A DNA stretch of 64,000 nt. It comes from Nematostella vectensis (Eukaryota > Cnidaria > Anthozoa > Actiniaria > Edwardsiidae). Position 1 is the first letter of the stretch. Every line of letters begins with the position of its first letter. The position numbers and the translations under genes were made by a program. The DNA lies in contig NC_064040.1 of assembly GCF_932526225.1 (NCBI RefSeq), positions 7,847,181 through 7,911,180 on the forward strand. The letters are read 5' to 3'. A model generated the notes under the pieces. The model did no database searches. It was given only the letters and a program-made list of their open reading frames with translations, and was not told the DNA's origin. Below are positions 35,942-48,154 of this stretch, piece by piece.

Positions 35942-37898
35942 GGTGTAGACTAGACAGAGTTCTTATTAAAAGTTCCTAGGAATGAATATCAAGTAAAGGG
36001 TAAGGCGCTACCGTCAATCGCGCTCGCGAAGAAGTCTTAAAAGCAGTCGAATTTTTAAGTGAGTTCGCTCCAAAGCTTGGACGGAATTAGAATGTATTCA
36101 GCATAAATAAAAGCTCGCCCCGCAACAAGTGTAATCCGATCTTCGGGCTTAGCTTTCCACCTGCCTCTTGAATAGCGGTTCAACACGACATCTCCTTTTG
36201 TTCGCGCAGGAAATTTGACCTCCCTTCGCTGCCACCATGCTCTCAGGAGCGCCTTGCGGCTGTATATGGCACATGGTCGAGCTAGAGAGACTAGATCCGA
36301 TAACACCTTAGACCCATTAGAATTAGAGCGCAACGGAACGTCGGTAAAATGCATGACTTTAACAGCACGAAATGGCAAAAAGAGAGAAAAATGTCGAGAC
36401 TAATGTACTTTTTCCATGTTGGGGATTTTTGTTTTCGACTCTAATCTGACAGTTGACTGAAATCTTGTCTTTCTTTTAAGTTGTTTATGCTTAATCTAAA
36501 TGAATTCACTCCGAGATTTCATCTCTTGTCTTTCTTTGGAGATGTTCTTTAATCTAAATGAATTCACCCCGAGATTTCATCTTGGTTTTTCTAAATGGGA
36601 TGTAATTACTTCAATACAAATAGCGCTCGTCAAAGATGCCACAGTGAGAAGGGTTATCTTGGCATCTCGCACGCTCGGAGTTTTAATGAAGTAGCTGGCG
36701 CGATGCATGGTGTTTCTGGCGCACCATCAGACACCGTGAGGGCGTGCTGTGAGTGATACGTATGCGATAAACGGGCGATAATACCACTCTTGAGTGACAA
36801 CCATGTCCACCATTTGTTGGACTTCAGAGTGGTATTCATTGTACAATCACGTTGTTTGCTAAGGGATAATGAATCAATTTATGTTTAGCATAGTCATCTC
36901 TTTCGTTATTAACTTCTAAGGAATGTAAATGAGCACAAAGCTAATTAATTAGGAGTGTGGTTCCGCACAAAAAAATAAGCACTTTCTCTTAGTAAAGTTA
37001 CTTTTTTTTGCTAGACTTTGAAATCTTATCGGGAGGTCCCAGCAAGACTTTCAACTATGGTTGCTTGGTAACCTTTTAAAGGTGAGACATATCTTTCAAA
37101 ATTAGACAAATGTATTTCCACTCGAAAGCAAACATACAAATTGTGTTAATTGATTTCTTTAGAAAACGTGGCACCCACCGAATATAAGATGAGCCAAGTT
37201 CAATATACGAGAATTAGAATAAACGGAAGTTTTCATTGTAAAAGTAATTCCACTTTATTCGTCAAGTCACGATGGCAGGAAAGCCTGGGTACCACTTGCT
37301 CTACACATTAGATACTGACTCGTTCCCGGTCGTGATCGTGTGCGGAGAAAGAAAAAAAGAGGGCGCGCAAAGGTTCACGGACAGTGAGAAGCAGGACAAT
37401 GCAAACGCAATGCATGATGGACCGTCACAAGAGCTCGAATCTCACGCCTTTCTGTGGTCCTTTGCGCGCCACGTATAACCCAGCCCAGACTTGGGTCGAG
37501 AGAGCATTAGATAAGAATTGAAGTATTGGGCCCATACTGACGGTAACAACACAAGACAGACTAGACTAAAACTGATAGGCGATCTGTACATTAAGGTATT
37601 AAAAGAAATGCCATATATAACAGTCACTTAGTAATGGATTTTTGCCTTGTTACGTACCAGGCCGGATTAGGGACCGACCATTTGATTAGGGGTAACATAT
37701 TTTTTTATTGCCTGATTTTTTCTAGCGACAAGCTTGTTTTGCACTCCCTGGGTCACCATAGTAACGTACTATGAGTGTCACTTGTAGTGTACTGACCAAA
37801 AGATGGGGGGAGGGTGCCTGAGCCCCAATCTGCATCCCCTGCTTTCGCCATTTCGACTCTGGAAGCACCATTTTTGAACTGAGGGAATTAATAAAACT
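35942..37898. other. Intergenic, no gene recognised
   Basis: This is upstream of the GPCR start codon and should hold its promoter, but I see no clear core motif. A ~56-bp stretch with ctaaatgaattcac and ccgagatttcatct is duplicated at about 36492 and 36548. A 68-codon frame at 37272-37478 has no recognisable domain. Confidence 0.4.
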
Positions 37899-37903
37899 TA
37901 ACA

Positions 37904-38055
37904 CAGGTAGGTACACAGGATTGGCTGAAGTGGGGTGCACAGCCACAGGTATCATAATGAAAAAGCATAGTATTTGAACATTTCTTAATAAAAAATGACC
38001 CACTTTTTGGCTTGCAAGGGGGGGGCGCATCCCCCCCCCCCTGTGTACGCGCTTG
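37904..38055 (-). mobile_element. MITE family A, copy 2 (5-bp TSD TAACA)
   Basis: The 152-bp element runs from CAGGTAGGTACACAGGATTG to CTGTGTACGCGCTTG and is inverted relative to copy 1. It is flanked by perfect TAACA repeats (37899-37903 and 38056-38060). A poly-C/poly-G rich segment lies near its right end. Confidence 0.8.
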
Positions 38056-38060
38056 TAACA

Positions 38061-38880
38061 GGTAATTTTCGTCCCAGGCTGAACCTATAGAGGCCGTCCA
38101 TGACCCTACTGCAAGTCGTGAGAAAGCGACAGCACATTTAAATGTTAAAAGCTGAGAACAATCTCGTTTGATTTAAGTTGCATAAAGTGGTACAACATAG
38201 AAGTGGATCCCATCACAGTTCTATCGCTAAGTTTATTGTTGCACTGAAATTTACAAGGATCCTTAATATTTACATAGGCGTTCACGAAATTTTTGAAATA
38301 CTTAGATATAAGCGTCCATCAACGACAATGCTATCCAACTCTCAAAGAATTGAGATATCATATAAAAATATTTACTTCACATAAACTATGCGATGACTAT
38401 TCGTATTTATATGCGATGCTGTGTGTAGCAAAGTTTGCGTCACAGGGTCGATGATTCATTGTGTCTGATCTCGGATCCTGGTATTCACAAACATTCCTTT
38501 GTATTATTCCAATCTAAAACCGTCGATCTAAAAAAAACAATTAAACAATTTGTTACAACATGATCACGTACCCTGTTCTTCTCTACTTCTGTGATGTTAT
38601 GGATGAGTATTACAGCAATGTCAAAATTATAACTGTGATAATCACCACTACATTGCAACTAATCATCATCGTTATCATCATTGACCTCATCAGCATCACA
38701 ACCACATTAAACCTTATTAGTATCGTCTACCTCCCCCTTCTCCTTATCATTATAATCACTGCCATGTCATCATCATGATTTTCATCACCATTATCATAAT
38801 CGTCAGCAGCAGTATCCATAACCAAAGTCATCATCATCATTCTTCGTCACGTCATGGCTAACATCATCACGACCATAATC
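38061..38880. other. Intergenic, no gene recognised
   Basis: AT-rich sequence grades into imperfect ATCATC-type triplets from about 38650. I see no gene. Confidence 0.4.
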
Positions 38881-38902
38881 ATCATCATTTCATCATCATT
38901 TT

Positions 38903-39651
38903 CACCATCACCATCACCATTACCATCACCATCACCATCACCATCACCATCACCATCACCATCACCATCACCATCACCATCACCATCACCATCACCATCA
39001 CCATCACCATCACCATCACCATCACCATCACCATCACCATCACCATCACCATCACCATCACCATCACCATCACCATCACCATCACCATCACCATCACCAT
39101 CACCATCACCATCACCATCACCATCACCATCACCATCACCATCACCATCACCATCACCATCACCATCACCATCACCATCACCATCACCATCACCATCACC
39201 ATCACCATCACCATCACCATCACCATCACCATCACCATCACCATCACCATCACCATCACCATCACCATCACCATCACCATCACCATCACCATCACCATCA
39301 CCATCACCATCACCATCACCATCACCATCACCATCACCATCACCATCACCATCACCATCACCATCACCATCACCATCACCATCACCATCACCATCACCAT
39401 CACCATCACCATCACCATCACCATCACCATCACCATCACCATCACCATCACCATCACCATCACCATCACCATCACCATCACCACCACCATCACCACCACC
39501 ATCACCACCACCATCACCATCACCATCACCATCACCATCACCATCACCATCACCATCACCATCACCATCACCATCATCATCACCATCACCATCACCATCA
39601 CCATCACCATCACCATCACCATCACCACCACCACCATCATCATCATCATCA
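38903..39651. repeat. (ATCACC)n hexamer array, ~750 bp, ~93 uninterrupted units
   Basis: From about 38922 to 39482 the hexamer is repeated without a single change. Variants occur only at the two ends (ATTACC at the left; ACCACC and ATCATC at the right). It has the same motif and strand as the array at 31598-32526 and ends about 220 bp from the stop of the ShKT gene. Confidence 0.98.
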
Positions 39652-39868
39652 GTCTTCGTTACGATGACACCATGACTAACATCATCAACACGACCATAAT
39701 CATCATCATTTTCATTTTCACAATCATCTTTATCATCCATAACCAATAGACAATAGACACCACCATCGTCATTGTTTTTAGCTACAGCAAGGAGCAGTAT
39801 GGCACATTTCTCACTACCACAACTATCGTTTCATTCATTACCGTTTTCCTATCAGCCCCACTCATACC

Positions 39869-42576
39869 TTATCCACGTGAAGCCATCATAAGCCTGTTCC
39901 TCCTGTTTGCGATCTCTTGCTTTCTCATGAATGGGGCAGGGCCTTCAGTACCGGGCTCTGCGTGCTGAATCACATAATTAGTCTGAGGTGGGGCCTGTTG
40001 GAATGGCTGCTGTCCCAATTGTGGTTGTTGTCCGAAAGGCATCTGCTGTCCAGCCTGCTGCTGTTGTTGTCCGGGCTGTTGTCCGGGCTGTTGAGCGGTC
40101 ATGGAGGGTCCGTGAGGAGCATGTGAACCTTCTTGCTTATTATTTGTCTCTTTTCCGCCCTTCGCCTCCTTGCCCCCTTTGGCTGGCTTGGGGTTGGCAT
40201 TTTCAGGAATGGGGCCAAACTGGGGTCCAGTGGGTGGCTGTCCGAATGGCTGTTGTCCCTGTTGTCCAAATTGTTGCTGCTGTTGTCCGAAAGGACTTTG
40301 TCCCATGGGTGGCATTCCGCCCATTCCCATTGGTGCCATTCCACCCATCTCCATTGGTGGCATTCCACCCATCTCCATTGGTGGCATTCCACCCATCATA
40401 TCCGTACCAGGAGGGCAAGGCTGTTGCATGCAAGGTTGCTGTTGTGGCATCGGTGGAGGGCAAGGCTGTTGCATGCAAGGTTGCTGTTGTGGTGGTGGCA
40501 TTGGAGGCATTGGTGGAGGGCAAGGCTGTTGCATGCAAGGTTGCTGTTGAGGTGGAGGCATTGGTGGAGGGCAAGGCTGTTGCATGCAAGGTTGCTGTTG
40601 TGGTGGTGGCATTGGAGGCATTGGTGGAGGGCAAGGTGGCTGTTGACAAGACTGTTGTTGTGGCATGGCTGGAGGGATGATGATCGCTTGTTCGAAGCAT
40701 CCTGGTTGACTTGGCTGGCAAGGCTGCTGCTGAGGCATGGGAGGGGGCATCATCTGGCCGCCGCAGGGGGGTTGGGCGCATCCTTGTCCACCCATCATGG
40801 GAGGCATTGGTTGTTGCATACCTGGTTGTTGCATTCCTTGCATTCCTCCCATTCCTTGCTGTTGCATACCGTACCCTTGCTGTCCTCCCATACCGTACCC
40901 TTGCTGTCCTCCCATACCGTAACCTTGCTGTCCTCCCATACCGTAACCTTGCTGTCCTCCCATACCGTACCCTTGCTGACCTCCCATACCTTGCTGCTGA
41001 CCTCCCATACCTTGCTGCTGACCTCCCATACCTTGCTGCTGACCTCCCATACCTGGCTGCTGACCACCCAAACCTGGCTGCTGGGCGGTAACCATAGGTG
41101 GACGAGGACGCGGCCTGCCCAGATCGGACAGTCTCTTACCATGCGCCTTCATGGCCTTGATGGCGCTGCGGCACGTGAAGGCACAGTGAGGGATCATCCA
41201 AAGCACGTGGTTTTGGTTCTCACAGAAGCCGTGCTTCTCGTAAGTGGAGCATCTACTGTCGTCATCCATCTCGAAAGAGCCTGAGAAACAAACAGAATGA
41301 ACAATTTAATACTGTATTAACTAAGGACGATCGTTATCAGGCTAAACTGATCCAAGCATGAGCGCAGAGAGTGTGTGAACATTTTCACCGAAATTAGTCA
41401 TATAAGCCAGCTTTCTAGTGGTTCTTTTAAGTCCATCCAGTTAACAAGGGCAATTAGAGATGTGACATCTTGTTAACAAGTGGACGAGGGATTTACAGTC
41501 CCCCAGGTTTTTTTTCCATTAAGCTGACGTGACCTGACCTGTGTACCTTGTGGAGGATCTTCATAGCAAAGTGACGCTTTCAAGCAAATGGCTGATAGGG
41601 GGTACACTGGGTAAGATACAGTCGAACTCTGCTCTAAGGAGAACTGCTAAATAAGGGCACCTATTATACAATAAAGTCCCCCTAATAGTCCCTTTAATTT
41701 CAGTAAATCCTTACCCACTTAGTAAGGACATTCCTTTCAATGGGACAGCTTTTGGGTCCTAAAGGTCTTTTTATTAATAGGGTTTTATTGTTATAAAGTT
41801 TTCTGACCTAAAGCGCACATCTTGCAGGAAGCCTTGCACTTCTTGGACATCTTGGTGGGACTGAGCGTGCAGTATTTCTTGCTATACTTCTTACAATACA
41901 CCGGATCGTCATCTAGACACTTTGGGAGAAGTGCTACGGAACGACAACAAAACAGGCGTTCTTATTATTCTCATGAGAGGACAAATGAAGTGCTACAAGG
42001 GCAGGTGCGTTGCTTCAGTGGATATCATACGATGTGGCTGAACAACTGGTAATTTTCAAAAGTGTATACAATGAGCTTTTCACAAATGTATATACATTTT
42101 TATAAAACAATTGAGGCATAATCTGATCAAAATGTTGTTGGTTTTGTAAAACAATATGGGTGAATCGTTACCGTAAATAACTTAGAGCATGGTTTCAGGC
42201 ATCTTGTCTGAAACCATCGTGTCTTGCATCGTGTGAGATGGTTTCAGAGAAAAAAACCTGCCATCATTTAAGGCTCTCGTGTACTGTATAGTCTCAAGCA
42301 AAATTTAAGCTGGGGCTGGTTGGGCGGTTGGGAGGTCCCTAACTGGTCACATAAAATGCTCCAGGATCCAGCTCTTTGTTTATTTGGCAGCTTAAAGGGA
42401 GCTCCCTTGAGTATCCGCACATGTCCTTGAAAGTTGTACTTGTCAAACGTGATAGAGGAAGAGTGAGGAATACCTTTAATAAAACCGCCCTTTTTCTTAA
42501 TAGGCTTGATGGATTTGGCCTCAGCGATTGCCGCAATGACAAGAAGGGCTAGCGCCCCCAGAACTTGACCCTTCAT
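39869..42576 (-). CDS. Secreted ShKT protein with Gln/Pro/Met/Cys/Gly-rich tail
   Basis: Minus-strand exons are 42474-42576, 41808-41933 and 39869-41280, phase-1 junctions, 546 residues. Exon 1 gives a signal peptide (MKGQVLGALALLVIAAIAEA). Exon 2 encodes a full six-Cys ShKT domain (residues ~40-74, with CKASCKMC at its end). Exon 3 starts with a second ShKT-like unit (residues ~82-116) lacking the first and last Cys. A low-complexity tail follows: repeats of GGQQGYGM, then QQPCMQQPCPPPMPP units with regularly spaced Cys, then GGMPPMEM units, a Gln-rich stretch and a basic end. ShKT units are known as channel-blocking or protein-binding modules. The tail suggests a cross-linked structural, mucus or capsule protein, which is inference. 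The exon 1 donor (GTATTC) is weak. A splice acceptor just upstream (near 42587) implies a 5' leader exon. Confidence 0.8.
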
Positions 42577-45500
42577 CTCGTTATTCTTACCTGAAATGTG
42601 AAGAAAAGAGACGGTGAGCAGAAAACGTGATATATATGAGCAGACAAAAAAGGGGGGTCATTGATCTAGAGGGTGGAGTCGGTTGATGGAGTGACAGGTA
42701 ATCGTCTAAAATGGGATCTCAAGATAATAGAGTTAAGCATATCGAAGACCACAGGTACGGTTGGACGTTTGGCAAGGTATACGAAGGGAACCCATCCTAC
42801 AAACGTCATCAAAAGGTTTAGAAAAAAATGGCGTCGTCATTAAGCCAAAGTAGAGTACAAGAAAAATATAATTTCCGCCCGAGTTTCCTAATAGTGGAAT
42901 TATGTACATTATTTGATTTGTTTGTGTAATCTATTTAAAAAAATGATTGTTTTATAGTGTGGACCATAAACATGAAAAACATGGTTTGTCTCCTGTAACC
43001 GTCGGCACGGGTGGTAAACCCATTCACACAAACAATTCATCATGCAAACACCCAGATTGAAAATAAACTATGTTGTTGCTACAGCATTTGAATAATTGTT
43101 CTTCATAATTACGAGAAGAAATAAAGCAGCAACAGAAAAATTGAGTTTGATAGCAAAACAATAAATTATCTCAGTTTACAAACTTTTCAGTCTTTAAACT
43201 TTTGTTTTACGCCAATACCAGGAACAGAAGGAAAAATGAAAATCAAAGTAAACAATTTAAAATCACACTAAAATATATCAAATTACAAACCTATTTTCCT
43301 TGGTGGTATGAGTGAGTTGTTGTACCGTCTGTCACTAAGTTTGTCAGTAACACGGGATTGTTAGGGGTCATTTGACCTCATTTACCCTGGACTTATAGCA
43401 GGTGGAATTGATGTCATGCGATATTTGCATTTTTTTTGCAAAACGAAAAAAATAATATAATCCCTTTTTTCTACAACTGAACTCATTCCTTTATAAGAAG
43501 TTTGTTTTTATTTTTGCAATACAAAAAATAATAAATGCGCTAAGGTATTTTGGCCGCTCTTTCGGTCGGAAAATATTAGTACGTTAGTTCGAAAGAATGC
43601 AAACTGAAAAAAAAATAAGGGAAATTTCTCGATTGAAAATTGTTATACAAATAAAAAAATAAAATCAGATACAGAGACTAAACAACAGTCTCTGTATTAT
43701 CTCAGAATTTATAAATGGCGATAAAATCAAGGAATAAAATACTGTAAAATTATTTTAGACACGAGGACACGAGTCGTATTTGGGAGACATAAAAAGGTGA
43801 ATAAAAAAATATATACTCTAGTGACAAGATTAAGCATTGGGATATTGACCTCGGTATTTCTTAACTTAGAATAGAAACAGCGGGACGACCCTGTACTTAC
43901 CAAGAAAACCCAAGCCCTGTGAACCTGTAAGTGTTGTTGGTCCTCCAGCGCGCTCTCTGACAAGCGATCTGAAAACGCGCACGTGAATTATTCATGAAAT
44001 CTGCAGATATACTACTACCTGTGCAAGCACGTCAAGTGAAACACAAGGGAAACTCGATCGATTGAAGCGCGTCACCTTAAACAAAGGAAAAACAAAGGAA
44101 TAAACTCAGTCATGTAAAACGCGTCACAAGGCAGCATAAAAAACATTGTTGTTTCTGCTCCCCTCCCCCCCTCGTCCAGAATTTGTGCCGCACGCAACTT
44201 TTTATTTTTATCTTTCTCTTTAAAACCTCTAGAATCGTGCGAGTTTTCCGCTCTTCGATAAAAAGAAATGGCAAAAGGTTCATTCAATCGACTGAAGCGC
44301 GTCACAAAACACAAGGGAACAATCCTCCACGACTTTCACGAGAGTGTCATAAGATTTTGAATAACCGAAATTCTTTTCCCCAAGGTCGTTACACCTAGTA
44401 TCATACAGCCTCTCGAGTTTGTAGCCAGAAAATGAGGATTCTGAAACTGGGATTCCTGTGGCGCGCGGACGGGAGGCTTGGTGACGCCAACAACCCAGTC
44501 CAAGGCACATTTTTCTCTTGTGCTTACTTACCCAGAACGCTCCGGTGCAGCTAATTTAGCTATAATATATGCGCTGTGATAAATACTCGGTATAACAGAG
44601 CCAAAACATCAAATAAATATTTTTAGAACAACTAACAGACGAGAAAAAATATGCTTTTTGGTTGTTCATGGTGATTTTTATGGCCCCCCGAGGGCTGTGG
44701 AATGACAAACCGCGGGCAGACTGGTCGAGAGTATGATTTCAAAGCCCTTTGAAAGAAGACCTTGAAATTAATATTTATACAATATTTTATTCATTTAAAA
44801 ACAACAAAGTACATTTTACAAGAAGTAAACATACTAGCTTTGAGAAGCGGCTGAAAGAGCTACGCATTCAGAGCAGGCCGTTCTAAATTTTTAAAAACAG
44901 AAAGTGTTTCCCAAGTAACTTGTTTCTTTCAGTTTCATGTCATCTGAAAATTCCACGTTTTGATCACATCACACCTCATTGTTGTCTCTTGTTTTCTATT
45001 ATCGGCACAGAATCAATTAAAGGTGTAATTTCTAGTCAAAACTTATAAATATATAAATGATGAGCTTTACTAATACCTAGATTTTGACTTGCCATTCATG
45101 TCTATGTTCTACATGCTTATTTTGAAACATTCATCTCTTTTCGTACAATGCCTTTCAATGTGAGCGGAGATTTGGTCAAAAACACGGAATTAGTTTTTGG
45201 AAGGGTTAAACAGGTGAACCCTCATAAGTAATTATTTATAGAACAACAACAGATCAGACGTGCATAAAGAATCCATGGTCAGCGTTCTTTCATATGCTAA
45301 TAATGGCATCGAGCACCTGCCTTAAAATCAACAACCAAAAAATACAAATTTACTCCCAGTCAGTAGGAAACATGTATTTTCCAAAGAATAGAATCCTGCT
45401 GAACCGTAAAAAGGTGAAAAGCATAGCGGGGTGTGATGAACGGGTCGTTTTTTAATAAAACCGAACGCGAAATTAAACGAGGGATGGGAAATGTGAGAGT

Positions 45501-48071
45501 TCAATTGGGTCTTTCATATCAGTCAGTATATAGCGCTTGTTGATGAAAATATCCCATATATATTCATGACATCGAAACGAGACTGCGGAGTTGAGAAGAT
45601 GCGTGGCATGACATACCATGCGCTACGCTGAGCTATCTTAGGAAAAGGAGAGAAGCTTACTGTTTAGTCATCAACACTAAAGCATTTGGTGGTGTTGTGG
45701 TGATGAGGGAATAACCAAGTACGATTTAGGTAATCTTTACTGATAAATTTGAGGAATTTCGTCACTAATGCATAACATCTCCTTCAGTTGAATACCATTT
45801 GTACTTATAGAACTGTCCAACGAAAGCATAGGTTAGGAGGAATTCCATTGTTTGAACCTGAAAAGACGTGAAAAACTGTCTAATAAAACTCTCGACAGTT
45901 TCATTAACGTATTTTAGACACGATTTCAACATGTATTAACATTCTATATATTTTTTTCCCAACATGATAGGTTCTTGGGAGGCTGACAGCGAGTTGGCGG
46001 CGGACCTTAGCAAGAGCTATAGAGCTGGGTTGTGGTACAGAGGAAAGTGGAAAACTGCCTGAAGCGAGTCAAGACCGGACGAGCGCAGATTCTTCGTTAA
46101 AGGGTAATTCTTGCTTCAAGCAATTGCGATTACATCTTGAGCTGGAATTTGGTGTCAGACGAGGGCGATAAAAGAACTACAAAAACCTGGTGATATCTCC
46201 CAAAAAAGAAAATTTAAGGTAACAGTTATGACGAGTAAGTTTACATTTTAATTCACATTTTGAATTAATATTATCTAATTTTGAGTTGTTTTTGTAGATT
46301 TCGAGGTTGGTATTTGTTCATCACTGGATTTTGTCATTAGGGTCTTCTTATCATAACATACACAACACCTCTCGGCCTATTAAAAGAAGTTCCCCTTTCC
46401 TTCATATGACAAGTTCTGTATGCCGCCTTGAGAGAAATGTTTTATTTTACATCAGATGCATTATTTGTTAGAATATTCTTGTATGGCTGAGGTATAAAGC
46501 AGATAATTGGCAGAAATACAATTCTGAATAGAATAGATCTACACGATTGTTATAATCCCACAGGGATTTTTTCTTGTCGTTTTTTATTTTCATACCAAGA
46601 TTGTAGGCCATATTCTTTGGATAACATCGTGGAATATTAAATATCCCATTAAGAAACACACAATGGGATCTTTTTTACCCGAAACATCTGCACACGGAAG
46701 GAAAATACTTTTTATTAAAAATAGCATAATGACTATAATTTATATTTGAGAATTGTACAATGTTTCTCTGATTTACAAGTTCGAGAAAATATAAATTTCT
46801 GAAGACATGATAAAAATGGTATAGGCTCGAATTTGAATAAAGCAATTTTGGAATAAATTTGACTGTAAATGGAGCTTAGAGAGTAGAGCTTAGTGGCTGC
46901 GAATAAGTAGATAAGTAGTCAGTGTGCGTGGCGACATCGATAAGCCCCACCGCATTCGCCTTTAAGACAACCAATGATACATAACGAGCAAAAAGCCTCT
47001 AGTTATTTGTGACTGAGAGAATAAAGCTTCATTCACTTAAATAAATCAACCATAAATCATATTTTCAACTTTTTCCACTGAAAAAATTTAATTAAGATAA
47101 TAGTACGAGGAAGCTATACTAAGCTCATGTTTTGAAGGATATTTCATTCAGAGGTAAAGTCAAGCAATCTATCCTTTAGCTCTCTAACGGCGAATATTTT
47201 TGATAAAAAAGTAGATTTGCGTTATGTTACTTGGAACGCTTTTAAGACGTCAAAATAGTCATGTTTGATACTAACACTCATTACCTAGTAACAGCTCTCT
47301 TGGCGTCCGGCTAAAGAAATCTTCATGTGCGTGGTTTTTGCCTCAATTATAATTCACTTCTATCGACTTTTTTTCTACACTTTCTCCTTAAATTTTAAGA
47401 GAGACATCCTAAACTAATTTGATCACTATCAGTGGTCTTTTCCGAACAGTATTCAGAGCATTTGAGAGTAGCTTGTCTAAATCTGACATACGGAAACATC
47501 AGTTTTATGTATGGAACTTCAATTAAATATTGTTGAATACACCAGACAGTTTTTTTTTTCATATTCTATAATGATTCAGAAGGTGTGCGTTAGTTTGAGA
47601 GTTTGTGTATCCGTTTTGCAGCTAGCCGATAACGAAAAGGCTATCTGAAGTACCAAGCAAGATTATGTATAATTCTAGAAGACACAAAAAGCTATCTTTG
47701 ATAACACCGAGGAAACGACATAATGCATATTCGATTTTTTTTTTAAATTATGCAAAAGCTAGTACGTGTTTCTGAAAGTAAAATGAGAAGAATTTGGATA
47801 ATATACAAATAACAAAGTACTTAAAGACGAATAAAAAACAAACCTAATTTTTCGCGAAACAAATTACCGTCTGGGACAGATTTATTTTACCTCTTTGGAA
47901 CGCTTGTGCCGGAAGTATGATTACTGATAAATGTACCCCTGTGTTAAATATTGCTAGCAGCACTTTATCTAATGACAGGATTACACGTAAATTCTCATGT
48001 ATTCCGTAAAATATGATTATTAGAATTACTATGAAGAAAAGATATGCAAGGACGATCATATATATGTATAT
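42577..48071. other. Intergenic or 5' leader region, no coding gene recognised
   Basis: A splice acceptor (CACATTTCAG on the minus strand, near 42587-42596) shows that the leader of the ShKT gene is spliced, so an untranslated exon and promoter lie in this stretch. A small hairpin sits at 43672-43700 (atacagagact / agtctctgtat). No protein exon, RNA gene or transposon end was recognised. Confidence 0.4.
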
Positions 48072-48079
48072 AAAAAAAA
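48072..48079 (-). terminator. RNA polymerase III terminator of tRNA-Lys
   Basis: A run of eight T on the transcribed minus strand starts two bases after the discriminator base of the tRNA. Confidence 0.8.
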
Positions 48080-48081
48080 GA

Positions 48082-48154
48082 CGCCCAACGTGGGGCTCGA
48101 ACCCACGACCCTGGGATTAAGAGTCCCATGCTCTACCGACTGAGCTAGCCGGGC
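48082..48154 (-). tRNA. tRNA-Lys (anticodon CTT)
   Basis: The minus strand starts GCCCGGCTAGCTCAGTCGG. It has a D-arm with GTAGAGC, an anticodon loop CTCTTAA giving CTT, the T-arm GTGGGTTCGAGCCCCAC and a matching 3' acceptor GTTGGGC with discriminator G. All stems pair, with only G-U exceptions in the acceptor. Internal box A and box B are intact and a T-run follows. There is no intron. It appears functional. Confidence 0.97.

Noticed and set aside
37272-37478. 68-residue frame starting MAGKPGYHLL
   Set aside because: No domain or homologue recognised and no supporting signals; could not be distinguished from chance.
38847-39746. Asp-Gly and Ser-Pro repeat proteins on both strands
   Set aside because: Same hexamer effect; no domain, start context or splice support.
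39917-41284. Several long open frames antisense to or out of frame with the ShKT-tail gene
   Set aside because: They are shadows of the repetitive low-complexity coding sequence; the minus-strand frame has the signal exon, domains and matching splice phases.
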